The notes below the pieces were generated by a model. It did not search any database, was not told the DNA's origin, and worked only from the letters and a program-made list of their open reading frames with translations. A stretch of DNA of 32,445 nucleotides from a virus, in the IMG/VR virus record IMGVR_UViG_3300032092_000142, positions 1 through 32,445 of that record; one strand, written 5' to 3'. The position numbers and the translations under genes were made by a program. The stretch's first letter is position 1. Every line of letters begins with the position of its first letter. This document shows positions 25,131 to 31,990 of this stretch, one piece after another.

Positions 25131-25364
25131 TTACAAAGGTTTTTTGGCGTGACGGTAATAAGTGCCTCTTTTCCCGTCAGCAATGACTCCTGCTCTTTTC
25201 TCAAGCGCACCCAAAGAAAGCCAAGCCTCAATTCGTGAGCGGGCTGTTCTTCTGGGGCATTTGTAGTTGTCCATGAAGTCTTGCATGGAAAACCATCCGT
25301 CCTTACGGGAAACGGTTTCCTCCGCCATTAGCTTGTCCATCTCAGTCCAAGGGTTGTTTTTCAT
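25131..25364 (-). CDS. Small winged-helix-like DNA-binding protein
   Basis: The 77-residue product shows WFSMQDFMDNYKCPRRTARS, then RIEAWLSLGALEKRAGVI and GKRGTYYR. The FSMQDF...CPRRTARSRIEAWLSLGAL pattern reads as a helix-turn-helix with a following beta wing. It begins in a TAATG overlap with the phosphoesterase stop. A regulatory role is likely; target unknown. Confidence 0.6.
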   Translation of the reverse strand: MKNNPWTEMDKLMAEETVSRKDGWFSMQDFMDNYKCPRRTARSRIEAWLSLGALEKRAGVIADGKRGTYYRHAKKPL

Positions 25365-26095
25365 TAGTAGGTTTTTATGTTTGTGGGAGCGCGAAATTTG
25401 CCGTTGATGCCGCGCACCTGAAATATGGAGTAGCTTCCGTCGTCTTCTACCCAGCCATACACCCAGCCATGACTCCAGCGGAGTTTGCCCGTCTTACGGT
25501 TGGCGTAGCCGGGGTTAAGATCGCACAAACAGCCTATGCAGCGGGCTTCCTGTGGCTTTAAGCCGGGGGTTTGATAGGACTCTATGCTATGGCAGTGGCC
25601 GAAAACTACGTTCCCGTAAATGCGGGAGTGAGAGGCGCAGGCTGACATTCCCGTGTGGAAGCCGTGAACTACGTTCAAATGACCAATAGAAACAACCCCT
25701 AGACGGCTATCGTAGGGGATTAGAGAGGCTTTGTTCCTCTTTGCCACTGCTTGTATGTCCTTCACCATTCTTTGCCCCAAATCGGCTTTAACGGCATCTG
25801 TGGACTCAGCCAAGTCCCATGCCCTTACGTCGTGGTTGCCTAACATTAGGGTGTTGTCCTTGCCTCCCTTGAAAAAAGAGTCGGCAAATTTTGCCCCTAC
25901 GTCAAAGTCGTCCCTCATGCTGACAGCCCTGTCTTCCTCTGAGGCTCCCTGACGGATGGCTCCAAAGTCCCATAGGTCGCCTGCAATGATGCGTATCTCA
26001 GGGTTGAAGTCTTTGGTGAAGGCTAGGGCGGCGGCGGTAGCTTGAGGGTCTGCATGGTTGCCGTGAATGTCTGCGACGATGACAAATTTCTTCAT
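25364..26095 (-). CDS. Metallophosphoesterase (calcineurin-like)
   Basis: From ATG 26095 (1 nt after the upstream stop) the protein has 243 residues. All dimetal motifs of the family are present in order: D9-x-H11 (ADIHGNH), GD at 39-40 (AGDLWDF), GNHD at 86-89, H144 (VVHGFHTG) and GHCH at 166-169. It would hydrolyse phosphomonoesters, phosphodiesters or nucleotides; the substrate cannot be told from sequence. The family includes nucleases and nucleotide hydrolases, and its position in a nuclease-rich operon favours a nucleic-acid or nucleotide substrate. A longer in-frame start upstream at 26125 overlaps the preceding gene and is less likely. Confidence 0.9.
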   Translation of the reverse strand: MKKFVIVADIHGNHADPQATAAALAFTKDFNPEIRIIAGDLWDFGAIRQGASEEDRAVSMRDDFDVGAKFADSFFKGGKDNTLMLGNHDVRAWDLAESTDAVKADLGQRMVKDIQAVAKRNKASLIPYDSRLGVVSIGHLNVVHGFHTGMSACASHSRIYGNVVFGHCHSIESYQTPGLKPQEARCIGCLCDLNPGYANRKTGKLRWSHGWVYGWVEDDGSYSIFQVRGINGKFRAPTNIKTY

Positions 26096-26096
26096 G

Positions 26097-26456
26097 TTAT
26101 TTGAGTTTAGCAGCTTTGCGGACAAGCCTTTCCTCTGATGTCTTGGTCGAATGACAGGCTACACAAAGGGCTTGGTAGCCTTCCTTCTCCACAAACAAGC
26201 GTTCAATGAAGCTGTCCCAGCTCACCCAGCCTTTGAGCGGGTCAACCACGGGATGGATGTGGTCAATCTTTATGTCCTTATTCCCTACGCTTTTTGAGCA
26301 TAGGGAACAGGTGTAGGTGTTTCTGGCGGTGCGGGCTTCCTTCTTGGAGGTAAACTTAGGAGCCCAACGAGACGAAGCCCTACGCAACGCCGATGTAATG
26401 AAGCTTTTCTTGCGAGCCGCAGTCCATTGACCATTGCAGTAGGGCTTGTCGTTCAT
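26097..26456 (-). CDS. HNH endonuclease (1 of 2)
   Basis: The 119-residue protein has a zinc-type HNH core: C50-x2-C53, KIDHIHPVVD with D65-H66, and CVACHSTK (C98, C101, H102). The N-terminus is basic (RKKSFITSALRRASSRWAPK) and probably grips DNA. It starts with an ATGA overlap with the preceding minus gene, so it belongs to the operon. It could be a recombination or host-DNA nuclease, or a free-standing homing endonuclease; no intron is seen nearby. Confidence 0.85.
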   Translation of the reverse strand: MNDKPYCNGQWTAARKKSFITSALRRASSRWAPKFTSKKEARTARNTYTCSLCSKSVGNKDIKIDHIHPVVDPLKGWVSWDSFIERLFVEKEGYQALCVACHSTKTSEERLVRKAAKLK

Positions 26457-26800
26457 TTCTTGATTTTCTCGCTTTTCTTACCGTCGAGTTCTACCTCAAT
26501 TTGCTCATATCTAATCATCAGCAAATCATACATAACTTCTATATGTTCAACACGCTTGTTGGCAAAAGCCACTTGCTCTTTGCTTTTGGCAAGCTCGGCT
26601 TCCAGTTCTTTAACCTTGTCGGTCATTTCCATCAATTCGGCTTCAAGCATTTGAGCCACCCATGCTAAAACAAACTTTCTGGTGCCAGTTGCGGGCCATT
26701 TGCCATTAAGCGTTAGTTCAATGACTGAAGCATCCATGCGTGGTGTTGGATACTTTTCTAGCGGTTTTGGGAGCGTTGGTTTGAATTCTTCGGGTTTCAT
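26453..26800 (-). CDS. Coiled-coil hypothetical protein
   Basis: From ATG 26800 this gives 115 residues. The N-terminus is Pro/Lys-rich (KPEEFKPTLPKPLEKYPTPR); from residue ~45 on it is a long charged coiled coil (EAELMEMTDKVKELEAELAK, then EQVAFANKRVEHIE). It could be an oligomeric early protein or regulator. Its start is preferred to an upstream in-frame GTG at 26824 because it follows the previous stop by 4 nt. Confidence 0.6.
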   Translation of the reverse strand: MKPEEFKPTLPKPLEKYPTPRMDASVIELTLNGKWPATGTRKFVLAWVAQMLEAELMEMTDKVKELEAELAKSKEQVAFANKRVEHIEVMYDLLMIRYEQIEVELDGKKSEKIKK

Positions 26801-26804
26801 AATG

Positions 26805-26990
26805 TTATATTGTTTCCAGTGCAAAAATTAAAGCTAAGGCTTTGCTGTTAGCGTCGGTGAATCCACCTATTCCGTTGTTCCATTCCCAACACCAAAGCTC
26901 CCCAAACTGCCACATCTTAATTCTATACCCCATAGTGGAAAGAAGGGAGGCTTTGGCACTCAGTATGGCGTGGGTGCGGGGTTGGTTCAT
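26805..26990 (-). CDS. Small hypothetical protein (61 aa)
   Basis: Starting in an ATGA overlap at 26990, the product (MNQPRTHAILSAKASLLSTM, then GYRIKMWQFGELWCWEWNNG) is unusually rich in Trp, with four in a short stretch. Function unknown. A longer start at 27014 is possible but would overlap the preceding gene more. Confidence 0.55.
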   Translation of the reverse strand: MNQPRTHAILSAKASLLSTMGYRIKMWQFGELWCWEWNNGIGGFTDANSKALALIFALETI

Positions 26991-27214
26991 GGTTGGTCTA
27001 AAACCTCTCTCCACGTCTCAACGTCGCACGGATGGCCTGCGTCGCCACGGCTTATTGCCGTTCTAATTTCTTCCTTTACTTGAGCCTTACTATGAGGGGC
27101 AAGGTTGGCCCACTGCTTGATGAGATGGTTAGCTACAATCCCCGGTGCTGTGCTCCTCCTTCCCAATGCGTAGCGAAAAGCAAAGACAAGAATGGTTTCT
27201 TCGGTTGGGTTCAT
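26987..27214 (-). CDS. Small hypothetical protein (75 aa)
   Basis: Begins and ends with ATGA overlaps. The product has EETILVFAFRYALGRRSTAP followed by GIVANHLIKQWANLAPHSKA, predicted helical with a DAGHPCDVETWREVL end. I recall similar RYALGRRSTAP segments in small phage early proteins, but no activity is known to me. Confidence 0.6.
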   Translation of the reverse strand: MNPTEETILVFAFRYALGRRSTAPGIVANHLIKQWANLAPHSKAQVKEEIRTAISRGDAGHPCDVETWREVLDQP

Positions 27215-27468
27215 TTGTTAAAACTCGCTATTACTGCGTTGCCTAGGAACATCACTGCTGCGTTTATGTGTTTGCATCTGGTTCGTTGAGGGTTGCCGTA
27301 TTCCACCACTGTCTGAGTTTTGTCCCATTCCTTCTGGCATCTGGCCATAAAGTCGGCGCAATTGCAGGCTCCGTTGGGACAATTCTCGTCTAGATCAATG
27401 GTGTATTTTACGTCCCCGTCGGCGGATTCGCATCCTATTTGCGAGCGTCCGATCAATTCACACTTCAT
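27211..27468 (-). CDS. Small SWIM zinc-finger-like protein
   Basis: From ATG 27468 this gives 85 residues. C35-N-C37 and C65-K-H67 form the CxC...CxH pattern of SWIM zinc fingers, with an additional Cys at 30 and 44. SWIM domains bind DNA or proteins and occur in recombination and transposition factors. A TTG start at 27513 would add 15 residues but overlaps the upstream small gene more, so the ATG is preferred. Fits a recombination or nuclease-partner role beside RecB-like and HNH genes. Confidence 0.6.
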   Translation of the reverse strand: MKCELIGRSQIGCESADGDVKYTIDLDENCPNGACNCADFMARCQKEWDKTQTVVEYGNPQRTRCKHINAAVMFLGNAVIASFNK

Positions 27469-27637
27469 GGCCGGTGTCTGGAATGTAATGTTCCAGCTCG
27501 TGAATGCGGGCAATGTTGAGTAGGGCGAGAGAGCCCTTCTCCAGCCTTACTAGGGCATTGTAAAGATCAGTGGGGTTCTCCGAGTGGATGCAGTCCCCGA
27601 GCATATGGTTGAGTAGTTGGTCGATTTTCTGTTTCAT
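27458..27637 (-). CDS. Small helical protein (59 aa)
   Basis: This frame runs from ATG 27637 to a TGA at 27460-27458: MKQKIDQLLNHMLGDCIHSE, then NPTDLYNALVRLEKGSLALL and NIARIHELEHYIPDTGHEV. Both ends are coupled: an ATGA overlap with the HNH gene upstream, and an 11-nt overlap with the SWIM gene start downstream. It fills what would otherwise be a gap. Function unknown; a helical bundle is likely. Confidence 0.6.
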   Translation of the reverse strand: MKQKIDQLLNHMLGDCIHSENPTDLYNALVRLEKGSLALLNIARIHELEHYIPDTGHEV

Positions 27638-27951
27638 AATAGATAGCCTTGCTCCCTAGCCCAGCTAGGGTGATAGTGGATGTTGATGTGGCAGGAACGA
27701 CAGGTTTGCAGCCATGTCGTTGTTTCGTTGGTCTTAGAGCCCCGGCCTTCTTTGTGGTGGATGTCCGTAGCTGGTTGGTTACAAATGGCGCAGAAGGGCG
27801 ATTCCTTCAGAAATATGCGCCTTAATTTGGTGTATTCCCTATTCCTTGCCGATTGCTTGGAGCTTATCCTTCTGAGCCCCAAGCTCTTCTTTTTCTTCGG
27901 CAAGAAGTAGTTTACGCTACTCGCGGGTCGTAGTTGTTCTGTCGCCGCCAT
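27634..27951 (-). CDS. HNH endonuclease-like protein (2 of 2)
   Basis: The start at ATG 27951 gives 105 residues and overlaps the upstream gene by 40 nt. It holds C54-x2-C57 (FCAICNQPA), H65-H66 (DIHHKEGR), C84-x2-C87-H88 and H92 (TCRSCHINIHYH), a compact zinc HNH core. The N-terminus is basic (NYFLPKKKKSLGLRR). It differs from the HNH at 26097-26456 in motif spacing, so the pair is not a recent duplication. A recombination nuclease role is plausible. Confidence 0.8.
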   Translation of the reverse strand: MAATEQLRPASSVNYFLPKKKKSLGLRRISSKQSARNREYTKLRRIFLKESPFCAICNQPATDIHHKEGRGSKTNETTTWLQTCRSCHINIHYHPSWAREQGYLL

Positions 27952-28721
27952 AGTCGTGTAAGGCACAGGAAGTCTTTGTAGGACTCCATGAGCTGTTCGC
28001 GGTCATACTTCACTACGTCAATGCGTCCCGGTTCTGTGGTCGAGATATAGACATTGATGCAGATAGCATCGGTGAAGAAGCTGTCACAAAAATGTGCCAT
28101 CCAGTATGCCGCGAGTTGCATGGGGTGCGTCTCACTAGGGAAGATGGGTTCTTCCGGCTTAGTCCGCTTGCTCTTCCAGTCGAGGATACCCTTACCAATG
28201 TGAGACTCAAACACTACGTCGGTGGTGCCAGCGTAGCCCTCCCTGTCATTGACCAACACAACCTCGGCCTTCTTAACCTTGATGCCCATGCTTTCTAGCT
28301 TGGCAAAGGCTGGTTCCACTAGCTCAGACAGCATACAGCTACGCTCCTCAGACAGAGCCACCTCATGATCGAAGTAGTCTTTTCCCTTCAGCTTGCCCTC
28401 AATGGCCGCGTGAATGGTGGTGCCAAGATCGGCTGCGCCCATGCCATCCTCCTTGGATTTCTCCAGCATATTACGAACGTAGTCGCCTATTTCCTCGCCG
28501 GGGTGTGGAGGCATCTGGAAGCAGGTTTCGGCTACCTTGCTCATCTTCCAGCGTTCTAGGCCGGGGCTTGCCAACATCTTCGTGTAGGATGTAACTGAGG
28601 GCAAGAGCTTCTGCTCCCGTGCGTCCCTTAAGGTGGTGGGACGGGTGGGGTTCTTGGCCCCTTTCTTTGTGGCCTGCGTGTGGCAGGCTTTACCGTCGAG
28701 TGTGTAATAATGTTCGCTCAT
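27912..28721 (-). CDS. RecB/Cas4-type PD-(D/E)XK exonuclease
   Basis: This 269-residue protein carries the RecB-nuclease signature in order: LPSVTSYTKM, GTTIHAAIEG with H104, EVVLVNDREGYAGTTDVV with D168, ILDWKSK with D181 and K183, and the QLAAYW motif at 202-207. These form the metal site and DNA contact of single-strand exonucleases such as lambda-type or RecB nucleases. It likely resects DNA ends for phage recombination with the nearby SSB-like protein. It starts in an ATGA overlap and is a central gene of the operon. Confidence 0.85.
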   Translation of the reverse strand: MSEHYYTLDGKACHTQATKKGAKNPTRPTTLRDAREQKLLPSVTSYTKMLASPGLERWKMSKVAETCFQMPPHPGEEIGDYVRNMLEKSKEDGMGAADLGTTIHAAIEGKLKGKDYFDHEVALSEERSCMLSELVEPAFAKLESMGIKVKKAEVVLVNDREGYAGTTDVVFESHIGKGILDWKSKRTKPEEPIFPSETHPMQLAAYWMAHFCDSFFTDAICINVYISTTEPGRIDVVKYDREQLMESYKDFLCLTRLWRRQNNYDPRVA

Positions 28722-28894
28722 GGTGTTTTGTTTTTATTTAGTTCCGCTGAGATTTCTTTGCTGAGAGCCGCAAGTTTTTGCAGTTGCTCGTGGAGCACAT
28801 CGACTCCCATTTCCTTTTTGTAAAGACCCGCAAACTCACAGGCTCCTAAGAGTCTGCCTAGAGAGTGGACCATTAAATAGTCAGTGTTGTTCAT
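28718..28894 (-). CDS. Small helical hypothetical protein (58 aa)
   Basis: ATG 28894 opens a 58-residue frame, MNNTDYLMVHSLGRLLGACE then FAGLYKKEMGVDVLHEQLQK, ending in ATGA overlap with the RecB-like start. It is short and amphipathic, with an A/T-rich leader. Coupling on the downstream side supports that it is translated. Function unknown. Confidence 0.6.
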   Translation of the reverse strand: MNNTDYLMVHSLGRLLGACEFAGLYKKEMGVDVLHEQLQKLAALSKEISAELNKNKTP

Positions 28895-28974
28895 TTTTTA
28901 TAAATGACCGCGTATTTTCGCACGCCCACGGTCGGGCTCGGAGGGTTCTGGTTTACGTCGATACCGGCGACAAA
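28895..28974. other. 80-bp intergenic gap in early operon
   Basis: This gap separates the small gene at 28718-28894 from the SSB-like gene. No promoter, terminator or convincing ORF was seen; the part near 28894 is A/T-rich, the rest G/C-rich. Confidence 0.5.
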
Positions 28975-29544
28975 TTAATAAGGCTCTTCTTCGGAGGGTT
29001 CGTTGTTGGGTTCTGGGGCGAGGTTGCCAGCTTGGAGCTTCTGGGCAATGCGGATGAGCATAGAGGCGCGTTGCCAGATACTATCTTCGCTTACATCCCC
29101 GGTCTTAGTGCAAATGTCCACCGCCTTGTTAATCGCCATACCCACGGTGACTCCCTCAATGCGGCTGCTTTGGGTGTATGGTGTGGGCATTCCCGTGACT
29201 GATGGGGCGGGTTGAGTTGGGACTGGCGCAGTCCATTGGGTTACCACACCCACTTGACTTATGATTGACTTATCGCCCACGGTCACTTGAGGTTTCCCTT
29301 GGAAGTCATCCCCGCGCTTGATGCCCATACCTGTAAACTTCATCACCTTGCCTTCAAACGGGGCCAAGTCACGGGAGAACGAAGTGGCAGAGACTTCCAC
29401 GCCGCCCTCGGTAAGAGTGGCTTTATAAAAAGTCTTGCCCGTTTTCGTGTTAATGGACTTACATTCGCTCACGCTGGCTTGGAACGAGCCAGAGAAGTAA
29501 CTTCCCGGCTGTGTGTTTACGAGGTCTTGTAGTGTATTATTCAT
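28975..29544 (-). CDS. Single-stranded DNA-binding-like protein (OB-fold)
   Basis: The 189-residue protein has an N-terminal strand-rich domain of about 85 residues (YFSGSFQASVSECKSINTKT, then FYKATLTEGGVEVSATSF and KVMKFTGMGIKRGDDF), consistent with an OB-fold, followed by a Pro/Gln-rich linker and an acidic tail (EPNNEPSEEEPY). This OB core plus acidic C-terminus is the general plan of phage ssDNA-binding proteins; the tail does not match the bacterial DDDIPF type. Neighbours (helicase, RecB-like nuclease) support the role. It overlaps the upstream gene's stop by 8 nt. Confidence 0.65.
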   Translation of the reverse strand: MNNTLQDLVNTQPGSYFSGSFQASVSECKSINTKTGKTFYKATLTEGGVEVSATSFSRDLAPFEGKVMKFTGMGIKRGDDFQGKPQVTVGDKSIISQVGVVTQWTAPVPTQPAPSVTGMPTPYTQSSRIEGVTVGMAINKAVDICTKTGDVSEDSIWQRASMLIRIAQKLQAGNLAPEPNNEPSEEEPY

Positions 29545-29809
29545 TGTTTTTTAGGTTCTTGAGTTCTTCGCAAATCCTGCGAAAAGAGTTCTTCTGTTGC
29601 TGGCTTATGAGGCCGAGTTCGGCGCACATTGCTTCGTAGGGGCAACCTTGGAGGCCGCGCCGATAGTCATACATTTCATCCCCGTCAATGATGTGGCCCA
29701 CTTCAGGGCAATCCACAATCATAAAGTCTCCATCAATAAAGCAGAAGTCCGTGGGGAGCACGGTCTCGCCGATTCCTAGCAGTCTTGTATTGTTTAGGTC
29801 GATTTGCAT
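29537..29809 (-). CDS. Small acidic hypothetical protein (90 aa)
   Basis: The ATG at 29809 is used because the longer in-frame start (GTG 29836) would overlap the upstream gene. The protein begins with an LPTDFCFIDGDFMIVDCPEV strand region and ends in a basic helix (QKNSFRRICEELKNLKN). It has several Cys residues but no recognisable zinc spacing. No family recognised. It lies between the clamp-motif protein and SSB-like gene. Confidence 0.6.
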   Translation of the reverse strand: MQIDLNNTRLLGIGETVLPTDFCFIDGDFMIVDCPEVGHIIDGDEMYDYRRGLQGCPYEAMCAELGLISQQQKNSFRRICEELKNLKNNE

Positions 29810-29814
29810 TTTGT

Positions 29815-29991
29815 TTATGTTTCGTGGAATATCCACGTTGTATTTTTATCCACCCTGAGCACTGAGAAAGGACGATTGATCGACTCATGTCGAATTATTT
29901 CTGGCTTTTTTTCTTCAACTTTCGCAAGTGGCTTTTCCGTCGCCTTTTCTATGCTTATTTCGTCGCCGAAAAGATCAATTTGTTTCTTCAT
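29815..29991 (-). CDS. Small protein with sliding-clamp-binding motif QIDLF
   Basis: From ATG 29991 the product is 58 residues: MKKQIDLFGDEISIEKATEK, then PLAKVEEKKPEIIRHESINR. Residues 4-8, QIDLF, fit the bacterial beta-clamp (DnaN)-binding pentapeptide QL(S/D)LF, with Ile replacing Leu at position 2, at an accessible N-terminus. The rest is charged and probably flexible. It starts 17 nt inside the end of the helicase gene, so both are co-translated. Clamp recruitment or clamp inhibition during phage replication is inferred; no test is possible from sequence alone. Confidence 0.6.
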   Translation of the reverse strand: MKKQIDLFGDEISIEKATEKPLAKVEEKKPEIIRHESINRPFSVLRVDKNTTWIFHET

Positions 29992-31234
29992 AAAACCAAG
30001 TGTGAGGCGCAAAATACTTGATGCGGCTGTAAGCCAATGGACCGTCGCGTAGTTTCAATTGCAGCAGCTCATAGTCGTAGGTTGATTGACCCAATTCTTG
30101 CAGGCTACCTGAGTGGCTCTTGCTTGGCCGGTGGAGTGCAATAACTCGATGCGCGTCTTCCTCAATGGACCCTGCATCACGGAAGTCGGAGCGAGTTGGG
30201 GCTCGATCTTCTCTTTCGTTGCTACGGTTGAGTTGGGCGGCGACCATGAGCACGCATCCAAGGGTTTTGCGGAGCGGTATCATAGCCTTCGACAACTGAC
30301 CCATCCGTTCGTATGCTGAGCCATCTGTGCCCCTGATGAGTCCAAGGTAGTCAATGACGACTAGCTGGGGTTTCCAAGAGGCCGCGAGTAGGCGGCAACG
30401 CGATTCAATTTGGCCAACAGTCATATCCTTATCGAACACTCTCAGGTGTTGCTCCCCCAATCGCTTCAAAGCTTTGAAGTATTCCTGCTGCCGGTCGGTC
30501 ATCTCCTGATTGATTTGGCGCAAGTTAATCTTGGCCCGCTGTCCTGCGATTTGTTTAACGACAGCCCCGGCTGAGGTTTCAAGGGTGAAGTAGGCCACTC
30601 TTAGCCCCCGGTTGAGGTTGTGCGAAGCAATCTGAGACATGAACGAGGACTTACCTATCGAAGTCCGCGCTCCGACAACCACATATTCATGCGCTTCCAT
30701 CGGGCTGGAGAGGTTATCGAAGCTGGGTAGGCCGGTGGTTACAAGGTCGCGGTTGTCTCTGGTGCCCGCAATTTCCTGTTCGGCCCAAATTTTAACCTCA
30801 GTGATCAGTTGGGTGAGGCTCGGAGCCTCCGATTCTGTGGGTTTTAAGTGGTTTTGGAGCCCCTCCACGAGTGTTGACACCTCTTCGGGCTTGCCGCCCC
30901 TAGAAATGCACGCAATGGCATCCTGAAGGGCTGGTTTAAGGGCGGCTACCTGACCCTCCCATATCAGACTTTTAAGGGCTTTGCGTCCCGTGACGGAGCT
31001 TTGGCAGGCTTTTTCCGCCGCAAATAGCTCATCCACAGGGCACTTATCGCCCAAAGCTAGGTAAACTGAGTTACAGTCGGTGAGTTGGGCCTTAGAGCGC
31101 AGCCCCACAAGGGTCTGCCAGAGGGTGCGGTGAGCTTGGCTGAACGCCGCGTTGCTGAGTCCCTGTGCTATGCCGTCGTCTATTAGTTCGGGGCAAGCGA
31201 GGCACGCCCCTATGAAGATGGATTCTTTGTTCAT
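29975..31234 (-). CDS. DnaB-like replicative helicase
   Basis: This 419-residue protein has a reduced N-terminal domain (residues 1-130) and a RecA-fold helicase domain. Walker A is GARTSIGKSS at 188-197, Walker B LVVIDYLGLI at 291-300, preceded by the FTLET segment (catalytic-Glu block, 216-220). The sensor QLNR lies at 334-337 and an AGSIEEDAHRVIALHR segment (354-369) matches the DnaB H4/arginine-finger region. It unwinds phage DNA at the fork. It starts in an ATGA overlap with the HTH gene upstream. Confidence 0.9.
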   Translation of the reverse strand: MNKESIFIGACLACPELIDDGIAQGLSNAAFSQAHRTLWQTLVGLRSKAQLTDCNSVYLALGDKCPVDELFAAEKACQSSVTGRKALKSLIWEGQVAALKPALQDAIACISRGGKPEEVSTLVEGLQNHLKPTESEAPSLTQLITEVKIWAEQEIAGTRDNRDLVTTGLPSFDNLSSPMEAHEYVVVGARTSIGKSSFMSQIASHNLNRGLRVAYFTLETSAGAVVKQIAGQRAKINLRQINQEMTDRQQEYFKALKRLGEQHLRVFDKDMTVGQIESRCRLLAASWKPQLVVIDYLGLIRGTDGSAYERMGQLSKAMIPLRKTLGCVLMVAAQLNRSNEREDRAPTRSDFRDAGSIEEDAHRVIALHRPSKSHSGSLQELGQSTYDYELLQLKLRDGPLAYSRIKYFAPHTWFYEETN

Positions 31235-31530
31235 TTTTTCTTTTTGTAACTAACATTTTCTAACGTGAGGTTGTGGTTGTTTTTATTAGCTTTCACCAGT
31301 CGATCAACGGAGGGCAGGCTTAGGCTGTGTATCTTACATAAATCCCTGCGGTTCATGCCTTCCCGCCAGTCCTGCATCACAGCCAATGCTTTTTCTGCAT
31401 CTATCGGTGGTCTGAATTTGTATTCACGGCTTTCGCCTTGAGGTATAGGATTGTCGGCAAACCTTTGGTAATACTTAGCCATAAGGTTTCGGACCGAGGT
31501 CATTGTTTCTGATATGTTTATTTGATTCAT
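31231..31530 (-). CDS. HTH-containing small protein, first gene after leader
   Basis: This 99-residue basic protein shows an HTH-like pair near residues 55-83 (DWREGMNRRDLCKIHSLSLP, then SVDRLVKANK), in which LSLPSVDRLVK would be the recognition helix. It is the first gene after a ~460-bp non-coding leader and overlaps the helicase gene as ATGA. It could be a replication initiator or loader accessory, or the early-operon regulator. Confidence 0.6.
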   Translation of the reverse strand: MNQINISETMTSVRNLMAKYYQRFADNPIPQGESREYKFRPPIDAEKALAVMQDWREGMNRRDLCKIHSLSLPSVDRLVKANKNNHNLTLENVSYKKKK

Positions 31531-31581
31531 TGTTATTTTTAGACAAGGTTGACGCCGCTACATGAGTCGCGGCTAGAAGTA

Positions 31582-31718
31582 AGCTGCCAAATATCCAACA
31601 GAGAAGATTCCATAGGCCGTTAGGCCAATGTCTGGTAGTCCCGTTTGCATTACCCCAAAAGAATCAGGGTTTCGGTATGCGCTTAGCTGCCAAATGATCC
31701 TCCAGAGGGAGTTCCATA
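31582..31718. repeat. Imperfect ~34-bp direct repeat in early leader
   Basis: Copies at 31582-31614 and 31685-31718 match at 27 of 34 positions, sharing AGCTGCCAAAT, ATCC, CAGAG and TTCCATA. Spacing is about 103 bp. Read on the minus strand both begin near TATGGAA. A repeated operator or duplicated promoter element is possible. Confidence 0.7.
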
Positions 31719-31854
31719 CCGCCCTCCCTCGAATCTTCAAAGTTGGGGAACGGATTTTCGCGCTGTCCTAGCAAAGCTGAGTGTGTCGCCGCTTCAGGCG
31801 TCTGGAGCAATTTGGCTTATACGCCCCCAGAACGGTGCGTCTTGCTTTCTGGGC

Positions 31855-31891
31855 AACAAAAAGCCCCAAGGTGGAACTAGCACCAAGGGGC
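31855..31891 (-). terminator. Strong rho-independent terminator
   Basis: On the minus strand, GCCCC-TT-GGTG, a 7-nt loop, then CACC-TT-GGGGC is followed by TTTTTGTT. The stem is symmetrical with a TT/TT internal loop. It faces away from the promoter at 31971 and so closes a ~110-nt transcript, or attenuates the early operon. Confidence 0.85.
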
Positions 31892-31964
31892 ATCCTCATG
31901 AATTTCCGGTTTTTAGAAAACGGAAAATGGAAATTGTCCTTAAGCTCTAGTTCAGCTACCTAGC
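31855..31964 (-). ncRNA. Candidate ~110-nt small RNA or attenuated leader
   Basis: The unit runs from a predicted start near 31964 to the terminator T-run at 31855. Inside, AATTTCC (31901-31907) can pair with GGAAATT (31929-31935), and TTTCCG (31903-31908) with CGGAAA (31921-31926), giving two competing hairpins before the terminator. No ribosome binding site is seen. Confidence 0.5.
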
Positions 31965-31970
31965 GAGTGG

Positions 31971-31979
31971 ATTATACCA
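31971..31979 (-). promoter_or_regulatory. Extended -10 promoter driving early leader/operon
   Basis: On the minus strand TGGTATAAT is a perfect TGn plus TATAAT box. A TTGACA exists upstream but only 12 bp away, too close to act as a standard -35; extended -10 promoters do not need one. It lies just past the 3' end of the Ala-rich gene and points toward the helicase operon. Confidence 0.65.
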
Positions 31980-31990
31980 TAGGATCAGTG

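Larger units (their letters stand above)
31531..31990. other. 460-bp non-coding early-leader region with promoter, terminator and repeats
   Basis: This gap holds, in minus-strand order: an extended -10 promoter (31971-31979), an inverted-repeat stem region (31901-31935), a strong terminator (31855-31891), a hairpin at 31828-31853, a diverged 34-bp direct repeat and a GAGGGAG/CTCCCTC stem (31705-31730). No convincing ORF lies in it. It is the only long non-coding stretch in the window. Confidence 0.7.

Noticed and set aside
31601-31760. A CRISPR-like array
   Set aside because: Only two diverged copies, spacing ~103 bp, unlike regular repeat-spacer units.
31768-31899. A 43-residue minus-strand frame (begins MRMPLGASSTLGLF) running through the terminator
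   Set aside because: Its codons coincide with the terminator stem and T-run, there is no ribosome binding site, and composition is explained by the hairpin.
31781-31963. Plus-strand 60-residue frame in the non-coding leader
   Set aside because: It crosses the terminator and stem structures and reads against the neighbouring operon; no start signal.
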